Assembly (NCBI RefSeq): GCF_000691165.1
Contig: NZ_ASJD01000004.1
Span: forward strand, 1 to 64,000
Direction of reading: 5' to 3'
DNA: 64,000 nt
Source of the DNA: Bacillus safensis FO-36b
GTDB taxonomy: Bacteria > Bacillota > Bacilli > Bacillales > Bacillaceae
The position numbers were made by a program, and so were the translations under genes. Each line of letters opens with the position of its first letter. Position 1 is the first letter of the stretch. Shown in pieces: positions 1 through 7,370 of the stretch. Below the pieces are notes generated by a model. It was not told the origin of the DNA and did no database searches. It saw only the letters and a program-made list of their open reading frames with translations.

Positions 1-154
1 CGGCACCTTTCCCAGTGAAATCATCACCGAGATTGGTCACACCTTGTAATGACTTTTTTAAATCTACCATTTGTTCGCGGAGTTCCTGATAGTGTTTTGC
101 CCTTGTGTCCATGGCACTGGTTAGTGCTTTTGCATCAAGTATCTTGCCCAGCAG
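1..154 (-). CDS. LXG-domain polymorphic toxin, N-terminal part (runs off window)
   Basis: Read on the minus strand, the first 51 codons give an acidic/basic helical segment containing KILDAKAL, HYQELREQMVDLKK and DDFTGKGA. This is the start of the LXG domain that targets Bacillus antibacterial toxins to the type VII (ESX/Yuk) secretion system; the toxic C-terminus lies outside the window. A strong Shine-Dalgarno (GGAAGGAG, 161-168) is present, but no ATG, GTG or TTG follows in this frame. An in-frame TGA (158-160) precedes ATT CTG CTG GGC AAG, so translation would have to start at CTG (154 or 151) or ATT, or the start codon is mutated. The family assignment is recognition from the N-terminus only; partner and immunity genes cannot be seen. 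Confidence 0.75.
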   Translation of the reverse strand, partial: MLGKILDAKALTSAMDTRAKHYQELREQMVDLKKSLQGVTNLGDDFTGKGA

Positions 155-334
155 AATTCACTCCTTCCTATTCATTGACAAGGTCAATTTTACCAACACA
201 GGGTTTGTCATGAAATAGGATTAAAGACACAAAAACAAGACCTAGAGTACTTTCTAGTGTTTATGGTTACTTGTTTTTTAATAAGTGATAACTATCTCTT
301 CCTAAAAACACTCAAAACAATTTTAGTAGATAAA

Positions 335-447
335 AGTTTGTCGACAATAAAAAGAAACAGAACATTCGTTGACAGAAAAACAAAAAAACCCTGCTACGCA
401 AGAGTTTCAAAGATGATTCCAACCAGCGACCTCTACCCTATCAAGGT
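335..447. repeat. degraded copy of tRNA-Val 3' end plus its terminator (attachment-site scar)
   Basis: This stretch resembles 11728-11857: both have the AAAGAAACAGAAC block, a CAAAAAA(A)CCC hairpin and then TGATTCC plus AACCAGCGACCTCTACCC from the 3' half of tRNA-Val. Here 11 bases of the T-arm (GACTGGGCTCG in the intact gene) are missing. The intact tRNA is at 11814-11886. A same-orientation partial tRNA copy is the usual trace of site-specific insertion at a tRNA 3' end. I infer that this is the far attachment site of an old island. The rest of 170-606 shows no convincing gene; the 78-codon frame here runs through the tRNA-derived sequence. Confidence 0.7.
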
Positions 448-570
448 GAATGACCTCATCCGAAGCAAACGGACGTTTTCTGAAAAAGACTGATTTAATA
501 AGGTTCTATAATGTGCAAGTGCATTTCTGATAAAAAACTGAAAGGGTTCGTCCCCAATCTGTCCCCATTT

Positions 571-598
571 AAAAAAAACAGACCCTCAAGGTCTGTTT
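571..598 (-). terminator. rho-independent terminator after phr
   Basis: Stem AACAGACC / GGTCTGTT with a CTCAA loop (577-597), followed on the minus strand by a run of T (571-578). It lies 9 bases beyond the phr stop codon. Confidence 0.85.
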
Positions 599-606
599 AG
601 TTTTGC

Positions 607-780
607 CTATGAGTTTTCAAATGTTGAATTTGGATCGATCATCGTCGTGTTTCGATCGGTTTTTTGAGGAAATACAGTGGTATTTCGATCAGTTGATTCT
701 TGTGAGTAATTAAAAGAACCTAGGCAAGCAGCACCTACCAATAAAGTGGCGCTAATCAATATCTTCATTTTAATATTCAT
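607..780 (-). CDS. phr: Phr pheromone precursor with two TDRNTT copies
   Basis: A 57-residue peptide starting at the ATG at 778-780, overlapping the 3' end of rap by 11 bases, as is usual for rap-phr cassettes. It has a basic start, a hydrophobic export segment (residues about 6-20, ending GAACLG), then two copies of TDRNTT (residues 30-35 and 41-46) separated by VFPQK, and a tail ending NSTFENS. Phr precursors are exported, cut to penta- or hexapeptides and re-imported by the Opp permease to inhibit Rap proteins. TDRNTT is, as I recall, the mature B. subtilis PhrH peptide. The gene is intact although its rap is not. Two pheromone copies in one precursor are unusual. Confidence 0.85.
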   Translation of the reverse strand: MNIKMKILISATLLVGAACLGSFNYSQESTDRNTTVFPQKTDRNTTMIDPNSTFENS

Positions 781-1882
781 ATAAACACTCCCCTTTTTGG
801 ATTTCGGTTTGAGCTTCTATGGCAGTTCTATAATAATCTGCTACCCTCTCCGAATCATTCCTTTTTTCATAAAGATTTGCAAGGCTTAAAGCAAACTCTT
901 CAATATAAGGATACAACTTCTTTTCCTCTAACCCTTTAAACATTTTTCGTATATTTTCAATACCTTCATCTACATAAATTGTCTTTAATGAATTGAGCAA
1001 TGTTTTATAAAACAGATTGTTTTCTGCTGTTGCACTTTTTATTCCTTTAGCGATATATTCAAGTGCTTCTTTTGTTTTATCACTTTTAAACAAAGTCCAA
1101 CTTAAACTAAAAAATAATCTTGGTTTAATATCTTCATTGTTTTCAGTCATCTTATCCAACCCTTTTTTATAGAAGGAAGCAGCTTTAATATAATCCTGTT
1201 GCCTGTCATACGTATTTCCAAGATTCAAATAAGTTTTAGCGATTAATCTTTGATCATTTATTTCTTCAGCAAGATCTAGTGCTTTATGTAAGTGGGGGAG
1301 CGACTTCTCATATCGTTTAAAATCATCATAATTTCCTGCGATCACAAATAGACTTTGAATTTTTCTCACCTTATAAAGATCATAACGATCATAAATCTCT
1401 AGGGCTTTTATAATATGGTGCATAGAAACATGGGTTTGTTTCATAATGTAATATGCTTCAGCAACTTTAAAATGGAATTCTGCTTGTTCAATTTCATCTA
1501 CAACAAGCGCCAGCTGCCTCTCAGCAATCTTATAATATTGAATGGCTTGTACATACTCTTTCTTACTGAATTCATGCATACCTCTAAAAAAGGCATTATA
1601 GTATTGCAACATTCCAGACAGTTGATGGTTAGAATTCTCTATTTTATCGACTAGCGCGGAAATTGATTGATCGAATGAAGGTTTTATATAATCGAGCATA
1701 AGCTGATGTCGAAAACACATCAATTGATAGTAAATGAGCAGGTCTTGATCCTCTTACATTCGCTCAATTTCTCGTTCTACCTCAGCTTTCAAAATCTCTG
1801 CATCGGGTACACTGAATTGCCGAATCATTTTATACCATTCATTTATTTTCACACCAACATGTGAAGAAAGAACTTTCTCCAT
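770..1882 (-). pseudogene. rap: Rap-family response regulator aspartate phosphatase with nonsense codon 43
   Basis: The 370-codon frame matches a full Rap protein: an N-terminal three-helix bundle (SSHVGVKINEWYKMIRQF near the start) and then TPR repeats, ending EIQKGECLYEY. Rap proteins dephosphorylate Spo0F or block ComA and are switched off by Phr peptides. Codon 43 is TAA (1754-1756) between IERM and EDQDLLIYYQ, where GAA would restore the usual acidic run. The frame is otherwise open, so one substitution inactivated it recently. Translation could restart at internal ATG codons (1723 or 1720), giving a protein without the first helices, which bind the target. RBS AAGGGG lies ahead of the ATG at 1882. 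A sequencing error is the alternative. Confidence 0.85.
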
Positions 1883-2012
1883 TCCTTATTCCCCTTCCAC
1901 TAATTTCCCTTATATTACATTTATTATCACATGTTTAAGTTTACAAGGCACCGAAAAGAAACCGCAAAAAGAACAGTTGAGTAACAGATTTTACGCATTT
2001 TCTTCACATAAC

Positions 2013-2040
2013 AAAAAAGCAGACTCCATCAAGTCTGCCT
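2013..2040 (-). terminator. terminator after cat
   Basis: Stem GCAGACT / AGTCTGC (2019-2025 with 2032-2038), followed on the minus strand by six T (2013-2018). It serves the chloramphenicol acetyltransferase gene. Confidence 0.85.
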
Positions 2041-2074
2041 TTCCTAAAAATCAAATGACTACACCTTTTGAAAA

Positions 2075-2734
2075 TTAAGTATACAATGAATCGCTTAACC
2101 ACTCTTCACAATGTTCTATAAGCAACCTCAAATATTCCACATATTGACCGACGTGATAGCCATCACAAACAGCATGATGTACTTGAATCGCAACGGGTAG
2201 GATGATTTTTTCTCCTTTCATCTTAAATTGACCTAACGTAAATATCGGCAGTAAATAAGTTTCATCTGTAGATACATTAAGGTTAAAAGAAGTAAAATCA
2301 ATCCACGGCAGACTTGAAATATTGAACATGTTTTCTGGCATATGAGGTTTCGGAAATAGGTTGCTGCTTTTGCTAAATGTTTCAATGTCCGCTACACAGC
2401 TTTTATAAAACCGAGCAAAGTTTTCGTCATAAGGTGTCCAAATACTTGAAAATGTCTTTGTTTCTTTATTTAGAATCGTATAACTAGGATGGAGAAGATC
2501 CCAGTGACCAAGTTCATCGTTCACTAGATCCATCCGAAACTCCGGTATTTTTTGCACAGCCCTTGCTAACAAATAAATTTGCACAGGATATACTTTTAGC
2601 TTTTTTTCTTTTAATATTGAATGCAATGTCGTGATGTCTAGATCGATCACCAGACTATATGAGCATCGGGTTAACTTCATATAATGATGAAAGTGCTCTT
2701 TTCTCGGATAATTTTCATCTATTTGTTTAAACAT
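2075..2734 (-). CDS. cat-86: chloramphenicol acetyltransferase (cat-86 type)
   Basis: A 219-residue class A chloramphenicol acetyltransferase, which acetylates the drug's 3-hydroxyl using acetyl-CoA. The catalytic histidine motif HHAVCDGYH is at about residues 186-194. Conserved blocks SSIWTPYDENFARFY and SLPWIDFTSFNLN are present, and the length fits the trimeric family (about 220). The text is very close to the cat-86 protein of B. pumilus. Its Shine-Dalgarno (GGAGGAG) is buried in a hairpin with an upstream leader peptide, so expression is inducible by translation attenuation. No clear promoter is seen between it and the esterase gene upstream, so the two may be cotranscribed. Intact. Confidence 0.95.
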   Translation of the reverse strand: MFKQIDENYPRKEHFHHYMKLTRCSYSLVIDLDITTLHSILKEKKLKVYPVQIYLLARAVQKIPEFRMDLVNDELGHWDLLHPSYTILNKETKTFSSIWTPYDENFARFYKSCVADIETFSKSSNLFPKPHMPENMFNISSLPWIDFTSFNLNVSTDETYLLPIFTLGQFKMKGEKIILPVAIQVHHAVCDGYHVGQYVEYLRLLIEHCEEWLSDSLYT

Positions 2735-2742
2735 TTTTTATC

Positions 2743-2776
2743 TCCTCCTGAATGTGATTTACTGTATTCAGGAGGA
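2743..2776 (-). promoter_or_regulatory. translation attenuator hairpin of cat-86
   Basis: Perfect inverted repeat TCCTCCTGAAT (2766-2776 read on the minus strand) / ATTCAGGAGGA (2743-2753). It covers the end of the leader peptide and masks the cat ribosome binding site. In the classical mechanism a ribosome stalled by chloramphenicol or amicetin on the leader opens this hairpin and frees the cat start. Confidence 0.92.
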
Positions 2777-2797
2777 AACTTTATCTGTTTTCACCAC
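2768..2797 (-). CDS. cat-86 leader peptide
   Basis: A nine-residue peptide, MVKTDKVSS, from a GTG start, with RBS GAAAGGATG upstream; a further in-frame GTG at 2800 is an alternative start. The known cat-86 leader is MVKTDKISS, so the stall-inducing MVKTDK part is conserved and only Ile7 is Val. The stop TGA falls inside the left arm of the attenuator hairpin. Confidence 0.88.
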   Translation of the reverse strand: MVKTDKVSS

Positions 2798-2858
2798 CAC
2801 AATCATCCTTTCAAGAGATATGTGTTTCTGTCCATTCAAAGTCTACCATGAGTTTCAC

Positions 2859-3689
2859 CTACGATAAAGCCTTCAGCAACTCTTCGTAAGTCATCTTGCC
2901 TAACGTGAACTTTTCTAGTGCTATATATGTTTTCTCCGCTGAGGTATTCATTCTATTATGACATTCATTCACTAACTCATGTTCATTTGGTAATGGCTCA
3001 TGTATATGTTCTTTTTTTCGAAATGCTTCATAGTATCTTATACCAAATATTCTCTGGGACATCGCATTGATGTGAATTCCGTCCGGATTAGGTATAAGAC
3101 CTTTCGCAGTAACATAATAACAATTTTCATGATGATGAGCATATTTTTGAAGTTCCTCATTCATCAGTGGATATTCCACACATCCTGCGCCAAAGGCCAC
3201 TTTTCCCAAGAAATCGCCCAAACCTCCTATTACAAGCGGAATGTTAGGTACAGATAATTCAGTTCTTAGTTCATGAAATAATCTTAGTATTTTTTCATAG
3301 TATACTTTGTATTTCCCATCTTGGCTGTCACTTTCTCCTTGATGCCATAATATCCCTGCCAATTCGCTACTTTCCTTTGCAAATTTAGCTTCACTTATTG
3401 CATGACGAAATAATGCTTCATCCGGCGACCACTCATCAATGGAACTGCCACCCTCTGCACAAGGAATAAGGCCAATCTTCTCTCCTTCATGATCCTTACA
3501 CCAAGCCGCCGCAAAGGAAGCCCCCAGTCCTACGCCAGCTACCGGCCTATCAAAATGAATGGGTTCAGTCATCATTTGCCATCTACCATTTCGCAGCATC
3601 ATGATCCTTTCATTATAAATCGGAGGAACTTCATGTTTGAAGCCGCGCCCCGCCATATTTGATTGTCCAATTAGTAAAAATGACTTCAT
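2859..3689 (-). CDS. sialate O-acetylesterase-like SGNH hydrolase
   Basis: 276 residues. The block GQSNMAGRG (residues 8-16) is the nucleophile motif of the SASA / CE6 carbohydrate esterase family, WHQGESD (about residues 114-120) is the second conserved block, and NPDGIHIN (about residues 201-208) supplies the catalytic Asp-His. There is no signal peptide, so it is probably cytosolic and removes acetyl groups from an acetylated sugar. The natural substrate cannot be told. It lies directly upstream of the cat leader on the same strand, with RBS GAGGGGG before the ATG. Intact and of normal length for a single-domain member. Confidence 0.85.
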   Translation of the reverse strand: MKSFLLIGQSNMAGRGFKHEVPPIYNERIMMLRNGRWQMMTEPIHFDRPVAGVGLGASFAAAWCKDHEGEKIGLIPCAEGGSSIDEWSPDEALFRHAISEAKFAKESSELAGILWHQGESDSQDGKYKVYYEKILRLFHELRTELSVPNIPLVIGGLGDFLGKVAFGAGCVEYPLMNEELQKYAHHHENCYYVTAKGLIPNPDGIHINAMSQRIFGIRYYEAFRKKEHIHEPLPNEHELVNECHNRMNTSAEKTYIALEKFTLGKMTYEELLKALS

Positions 3690-3740
3690 ATCTTTCTCCC
3701 CCTCGCTAATTATTTTATCAAATGTGTATTCACCTGAACG

Positions 3741-4159
3741 TTGAAGAAATATTTTGTATTATTTTTTACATGTTTATTATTGTTAACAGCTTGTAGCAGT
3801 GCAGCATCTACTAAAAAACAGCCACCACAGACAACGTGATTGAAGCTTTCAAAAGTGCTGGGCTTGAAGCAGAAAAACCAACTGATCTTGAACGAAAAGA
3901 GTTTGGAAATATAAGAGAAGAAGGAAAAAGGATTCTCATTCCTACTTTAGGTGAAAATGCTGGTGGAAGGATTTTTAAATTTGGAAATGAGACTGACCTT
4001 AACCAAGCCAAATCATCTTATGATGAGTTAGGAAATGCTGGATCTATGTTCTTCTCTCACACATATTCAAAAGGGAACTTCCTGCTTCAAATGAACGGAG
4101 AAATGAAGGATTCTGAGTTTGAGAAATATAAGAAAGTGATGGATGAGGAAATAAAATAG
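3741..4159 (+). pseudogene. small lipoprotein, frameshifted after the signal peptide
   Basis: From the TTG at 3741 the frame gives a lipoprotein signal (KKYFVLFFTCLLLLTACSS, lipobox LTAC) and then a short linker ending at a TGA (3837-3839). The rest (VIEAFKSAGLEAEKPTD to the stop at 4159) is in the next frame, which begins inside the TGATTGAAG junction. Joined, they make a lipoprotein of about 138 residues of the kind common in B. pumilus; function unknown. A single-base indel near 3830-3838 separates signal peptide from mature domain, so the product is probably lost or cytosolic. RBS is weak. A sequencing error is possible. Confidence 0.7.
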
Positions 4160-4219
4160 TTTAATTTCAATAAAAATTTCACTCCAGCTCACGGAGGTAA
4201 CATTTTAGAAATGTCTTAA

Positions 4220-4260
4220 TAATAAAAATGAAGTAGGTTTATGAACTGATGAACCTACCT
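4220..4260 (-). terminator. terminator after the DUF2971 gene
   Basis: Stem GTAGGTT / AACCTAC (4233-4239 with 4252-4258), followed on the minus strand by an A/T tract ending in TTTTTATTATT. Confidence 0.65.
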
Positions 4261-4268
4261 CATTAGCC

Positions 4269-5105
4269 TTAATATATAAAGTCACTGTATAGATCAGACT
4301 GAATTACTTTATTAGGGGTTAAACCAGATTTCGAAACCATTTCTTTTACCTTTTTAACTATCTCTTTTGAACTTCTAGGGGAAACGTATATCTTTTGAAT
4401 TAGTCTATTCAATTCACACGAAACCAAATTTCCGTTTGGACATGAGAACTCGTAAGACTTTCTTTCAAGCTCTTTAATTTTTTCATACCATTTCTCACTT
4501 GGGACACATTCTCTTTCAAACAAACCCTCTAAATATTGTGCGTCAACCCTGCTCGCAATAATCATCAATCTAAGCTCGTTTTCGTGAGAAAAAGATTTTC
4601 TTTTATAAAACAGGGTATCATAAATATTTCTACTAGTCATTTCCTTTTTAAAGTCAATATATTGTAACTTTCCAAAGAATACTCTGTATCTTAAATCGTT
4701 AATCGAGTTTATTAAGTCATTGCAGTTTGTTTTTATAGCTACCCCATCATGCCCACCAAGATATAAATCCCACATGGCTGCACTTTCATGTCTATTCATA
4801 TGCCAACATGAGATGGCAGCAAACTCCTGAATCTTTTTCATGTATTCTCTAGAAGCTAAAAGCTCTCCATCATCTTTATATTGCTCAACTTCCCAGTTAG
4901 AATAACTTCCTTCGAGAGGGTCCTCAAATTTATTAGGTTTGGAGAAATACATAGCTTTGCTCATAAGCAATGAATTCAGTTTTCCTAAATCCATAAATTT
5001 CCAAACAGTAGGATTTCCGTCAACTTTATATTGCTCGCTATAATCATAAACGGATTCAAAATTCATTGCGTGCTCATATGCCTTCCTTTTATATTCTAAG
5101 TTCAA
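4269..5105 (-). CDS. DUF2971 domain protein
   Basis: 278 residues. The N-terminal half has WKFMDLGKLNSLLMSKAMYFSKPNKFEDPLEG, followed by ISCWHMNRHESAAMWDLY, YRVFFGKLQY and KRKSFSHENELRLMI, the order of conserved blocks in DUF2971 proteins. The biochemical role of the family is unknown; members often sit in variable islands. No signal peptide or membrane segment. It is divergently arranged with the HEPN-like gene starting at 5397, and the AT-rich composition contrasts with the core genes to the right, which suggests transfer. It reads as intact. Confidence 0.75.
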   Translation of the reverse strand: MNLEYKRKAYEHAMNFESVYDYSEQYKVDGNPTVWKFMDLGKLNSLLMSKAMYFSKPNKFEDPLEGSYSNWEVEQYKDDGELLASREYMKKIQEFAAISCWHMNRHESAAMWDLYLGGHDGVAIKTNCNDLINSINDLRYRVFFGKLQYIDFKKEMTSRNIYDTLFYKRKSFSHENELRLMIIASRVDAQYLEGLFERECVPSEKWYEKIKELERKSYEFSCPNGNLVSCELNRLIQKIYVSPRSSKEIVKKVKEMVSKSGLTPNKVIQSDLYSDFIY

Positions 5106-5396
5106 TATGTTTCTTCCTCCATTTCTTATTTGTATATTAATTATACACTTTTAAATTTTATCAAGAATTGCAGATTTTAATAATTGCAGTATCACGTATG
5201 GAACGAAAGAAATATGAGTAAACAACACGAAAACAAGTCAAAGAAGAAAAAAGAATCAATCAAGAACTGTAAGAGTGAAAGTGATTTTCAAGTAAATTTT
5301 TTAGAAATTACCAACATTTATCAAATAAATTAGATACATTCCATACCCCTTGTGTTACCATTGATTATCACAAAAATAAGGTCAGGTGATATTAAA

Positions 5397-6338
5397 GTGA
5401 GATTTACTGAGATAGAAATAGATAACATAAAAAATTTACTCGATGCTTTTAAACAAGATGAAGTAGGAGGAATGATCGATCAACATTTTAGAAAGATTGT
5501 TAGAAAAAAAGACACTAACTTTGAAACATTTCGAGATAATAATTATTCTGACTTTGATTATAATGCTATAATCGGTTGGGAAGGACAATCATACTACTAT
5601 GGATATAAAGAAAGTTTTTATAAAATAGCTCATCAATCTATTGAACATGCAAATTTAAATTCTGATATAATTGTGTACTCAGTAATTTTTAATTATAGAC
5701 ACTATCTAGAATTGGTTCTAAAGGATTTGATTACAAAATTTCAAATTTTTTTTAGAATTCCTCTAGTAACTACAATTACCCATAATTTAAAAGAATTACT
5801 GAATACTTTAATAGAAATACTTAAAAAAGAAAATTTAGATTTCTTAATTTCTTCTACTCAAATCAAAGTTATTGATGATTTTCATAAACTTGACAGCAAA
5901 AATGATGCTTTCAGATTTGTTTATAATATACAAGGAGGACTCAACCATACATTTGACCATAAACAAATAAATTTATTAAACTTACATTACACCATGAATG
6001 AAGTTTATGATGACTTTAACTCAATAGATTCGCTATTTGAACCAGATTGTTTCTTTGATGATGATTATACTAGACCTTATTATGAAAGTTTTATTATTGC
6101 ATTACAACAACATATCTCACATTCAAAATTAAAACAGATTGATTCAGTAAATAAAATTAAAGAAAGAATTCTTGATTTCCAACATAAGTTAAGAAAAGAT
6201 GGCCCATCCTTCAGTTTTAAAGAAGGGGATATTAGCCAACATTCAAATCCATATGAATTTATAATTAAAAGTAAAGAAATTAAAATATCCTTCATACTTC
6301 ATATTGAAAATAATTGCAAATTCATCAAAATTATTTAA
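5397..6338 (+). CDS. hypothetical protein, possible HEPN-like fold
   Basis: 313 residues from the GTG at 5397, chosen because AGGTGAT lies just ahead; the longer frame from the GTG at 5352 lacks an RBS. The middle has FNYRHYLELVLKDLI, then THNLKELL, then DSKNDAFRFVYNIQGG. A charged Arg-His helix followed by a His-containing helix resembles HEPN-type helical proteins, which include toxins and antiphage RNases, but I cannot see a clean RX4-6H motif and the call is tentative. Strongly AT-rich and Asn/Ile/Lys-rich, unlike the core genome, so probably acquired. Divergent from the DUF2971 gene. Function not recognised. Confidence 0.5.
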   Translation: MRFTEIEIDNIKNLLDAFKQDEVGGMIDQHFRKIVRKKDTNFETFRDNNYSDFDYNAIIGWEGQSYYYGYKESFYKIAHQSIEHANLNSDIIVYSVIFNYRHYLELVLKDLITKFQIFFRIPLVTTITHNLKELLNTLIEILKKENLDFLISSTQIKVIDDFHKLDSKNDAFRFVYNIQGGLNHTFDHKQINLLNLHYTMNEVYDDFNSIDSLFEPDCFFDDDYTRPYYESFIIALQQHISHSKLKQIDSVNKIKERILDFQHKLRKDGPSFSFKEGDISQHSNPYEFIIKSKEIKISFILHIENNCKFIKII

Positions 6339-6427
6339 ATGTTATAGTACTCACGGTTAGGTAATCAAAAGAGGGTATTTTAAATTGACCGCATAATACT
6401 TCTCAGTATGGTTATCTTTCCCATGAC

Positions 6428-6464
6428 AAAAGCCATCCTTGAATAATTCAGGGATGGCTTTTCA
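6428..6464 (+). terminator. terminator downstream of the HEPN-like gene
   Basis: Stem AAAAGCCATCC / GGATGGCTTTT (6428-6438 with 6452-6462) with a loop TTGAATAATTCAG. It ends in four T on the plus strand and could work in both directions. Confidence 0.75.
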
Positions 6465-6480
6465 TCAACATCTTTTTATA

Positions 6481-6511
6481 TGATATCGACTGAGCTCGAA
6501 CAGCGACCTCT
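6481..6511. repeat. second partial tRNA-Val 3' end copy
   Basis: TGATATCGACTGAGCTCGAA followed by CAGCGACCTCT matches the tRNA-Val 3' end at 11814-11845 with about three substitutions and one missing base. It is directly followed by a degraded phr terminator and phr/rap relics, just as the copy near 447 is followed by phr-rap. This suggests that two elements with the same end structure inserted at the same tRNA. I see no other gene in 6339-6536. Confidence 0.6.
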
Positions 6512-6536
6512 CCCCTAAAATAACAGACCCTCAAGG

Positions 6537-6800
6537 TTTGTTCTCATTTTGTCTATTAGTTTTCAAATGTTGAGTTTGGATCGATCATCGTTGTGTTTCG
6601 ATCTGCTGCAATACTGTACTTCCTGCAGCTGAAATCACAGTAAGAGCAATCATCGTAAAATCCCTCTTAAAAATCATACAAACTATCCTCTCTCTGAATT
6701 TTGAGTTGTGTTTCTAATACTTTTGATAAGCAGCCGTAGCTTCTTCAAAGCGACCTTGTTTCCCATACCCATCTGAATACACTATATAGCTTGCATGTTG
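6537..6800 (-). pseudogene. relic of a second rap-phr cassette
   Basis: On the minus strand a Rap C-terminus can be followed (GRFEEATAAYQK, then a stop, then a piece resembling IQREDSLYDF). Next comes a phr-like start (ATG ATT TTT AAG AGG...) with a hydrophobic segment, and, in another frame, ADRNTTMIDPNSTFEN. The last piece matches the tail of the intact phr at 607-780 nearly word for word. The signal peptide and pheromone are out of frame and most of rap is missing. The downstream hairpin corresponding to 571-598 is also decayed. Confidence 0.7.
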
Positions 6801-6821
6801 TCATATTGGCTTACGTTAAAC

Positions 6822-6874
6822 TTGTGAAAAAATCGCATTCATGTATAATACAATTGATGTATGATGCATGAATT
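6822..6874 (+). promoter_or_regulatory. promoter and palindromic operator of the marR-accA unit
   Basis: Candidate sigma-A promoter TTGTGA (6822-6827), 16-base spacer, TATAAT (6844-6849). Just downstream a 23-base near-palindrome, AATTGATGTATGATGCATGAATT (6852-6874, quoted here in full as the two arms AATTGATGTAT and GATGCATGAATT), overlaps the expected transcript start. MarR proteins bind palindromes of this size, so autoregulation is likely. Operator function is inferred. Confidence 0.65.
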
Positions 6875-6891
6875 GAAGGAGGGTGATCTTT

Positions 6892-7338
6892 TTGAAAAGA
6901 GAAGATGCCTTAAAACTAAGAACAGATATTAAGAAAATGATTATATTAACTGGAGTTTTCGAATCTCAAAATTTGCCAAATGGACCGTTTGAAAAACCTC
7001 TACCAACTTCTCAAATGATGGCGTTAGAGGAACTAGAGGTGGAAAGATTAACTGTTTGGCAACTATCCAATAAACTTAGATTAGATACTTCAACTGTAAG
7101 TAGATTGGTAGATAAGTTAGTAAAAATGGGGCTTGTTTATCGTGAAGTAAATGAAAAAAACAGAAGAGAACTTTTTCTGCACCTCACAGAAAAAGGACAC
7201 ATTACTGTTAATCGCTTAAGAGAACAATCCCTTACATTTTATCAACGTATCCTCAATAATTTATCAGAATCAGAACAAAAAATAGTTGTGGATGGTTTTG
7301 AATTATTTATTGATTCTATTTCTAAGTCTTTTGATTAG
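6892..7338 (+). CDS. MarR-family transcriptional regulator
   Basis: 148 residues from TTG at 6892, with GAAGGAGG spaced correctly upstream; the GTG at 6883 would overlap the RBS. The winged helix-turn-helix is visible: LTVWQLSNKLRLDTSTVSRLVDKLVKMGLVYRE, followed by the wing EKNRRELFLHLTEKG at about residues 90-105. MarR proteins are dimeric repressors that often sense small phenolic or lipid ligands. A palindrome lies in its own promoter and an accA paralogue follows after 32 bases, so it probably controls that gene and itself. AT-rich relative to the core genome. Confidence 0.88.
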   Translation: MKREDALKLRTDIKKMIILTGVFESQNLPNGPFEKPLPTSQMMALEELEVERLTVWQLSNKLRLDTSTVSRLVDKLVKMGLVYREVNEKNRRELFLHLTEKGHITVNRLREQSLTFYQRILNNLSESEQKIVVDGFELFIDSISKSFD

Positions 7339-7370
7339 AGTGAGGTAAATCATAACCTTTGGAGGATAAA

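Noticed and set aside
257-493. 78-codon plus-strand frame left of the rap-phr cassette
   Set aside because: It runs through the degraded tRNA-Val/terminator repeat and has no RBS; its apparent protein is translated tRNA sequence.
5210-5332. 39-codon Lys-rich frame (ATGAGTAAACAACACG start) between the DUF2971 and HEPN-like genes
   Set aside because: Weak RBS, low-complexity Lys/Ser content and no recognised similarity; chance open frame in AT-rich DNA is likely.
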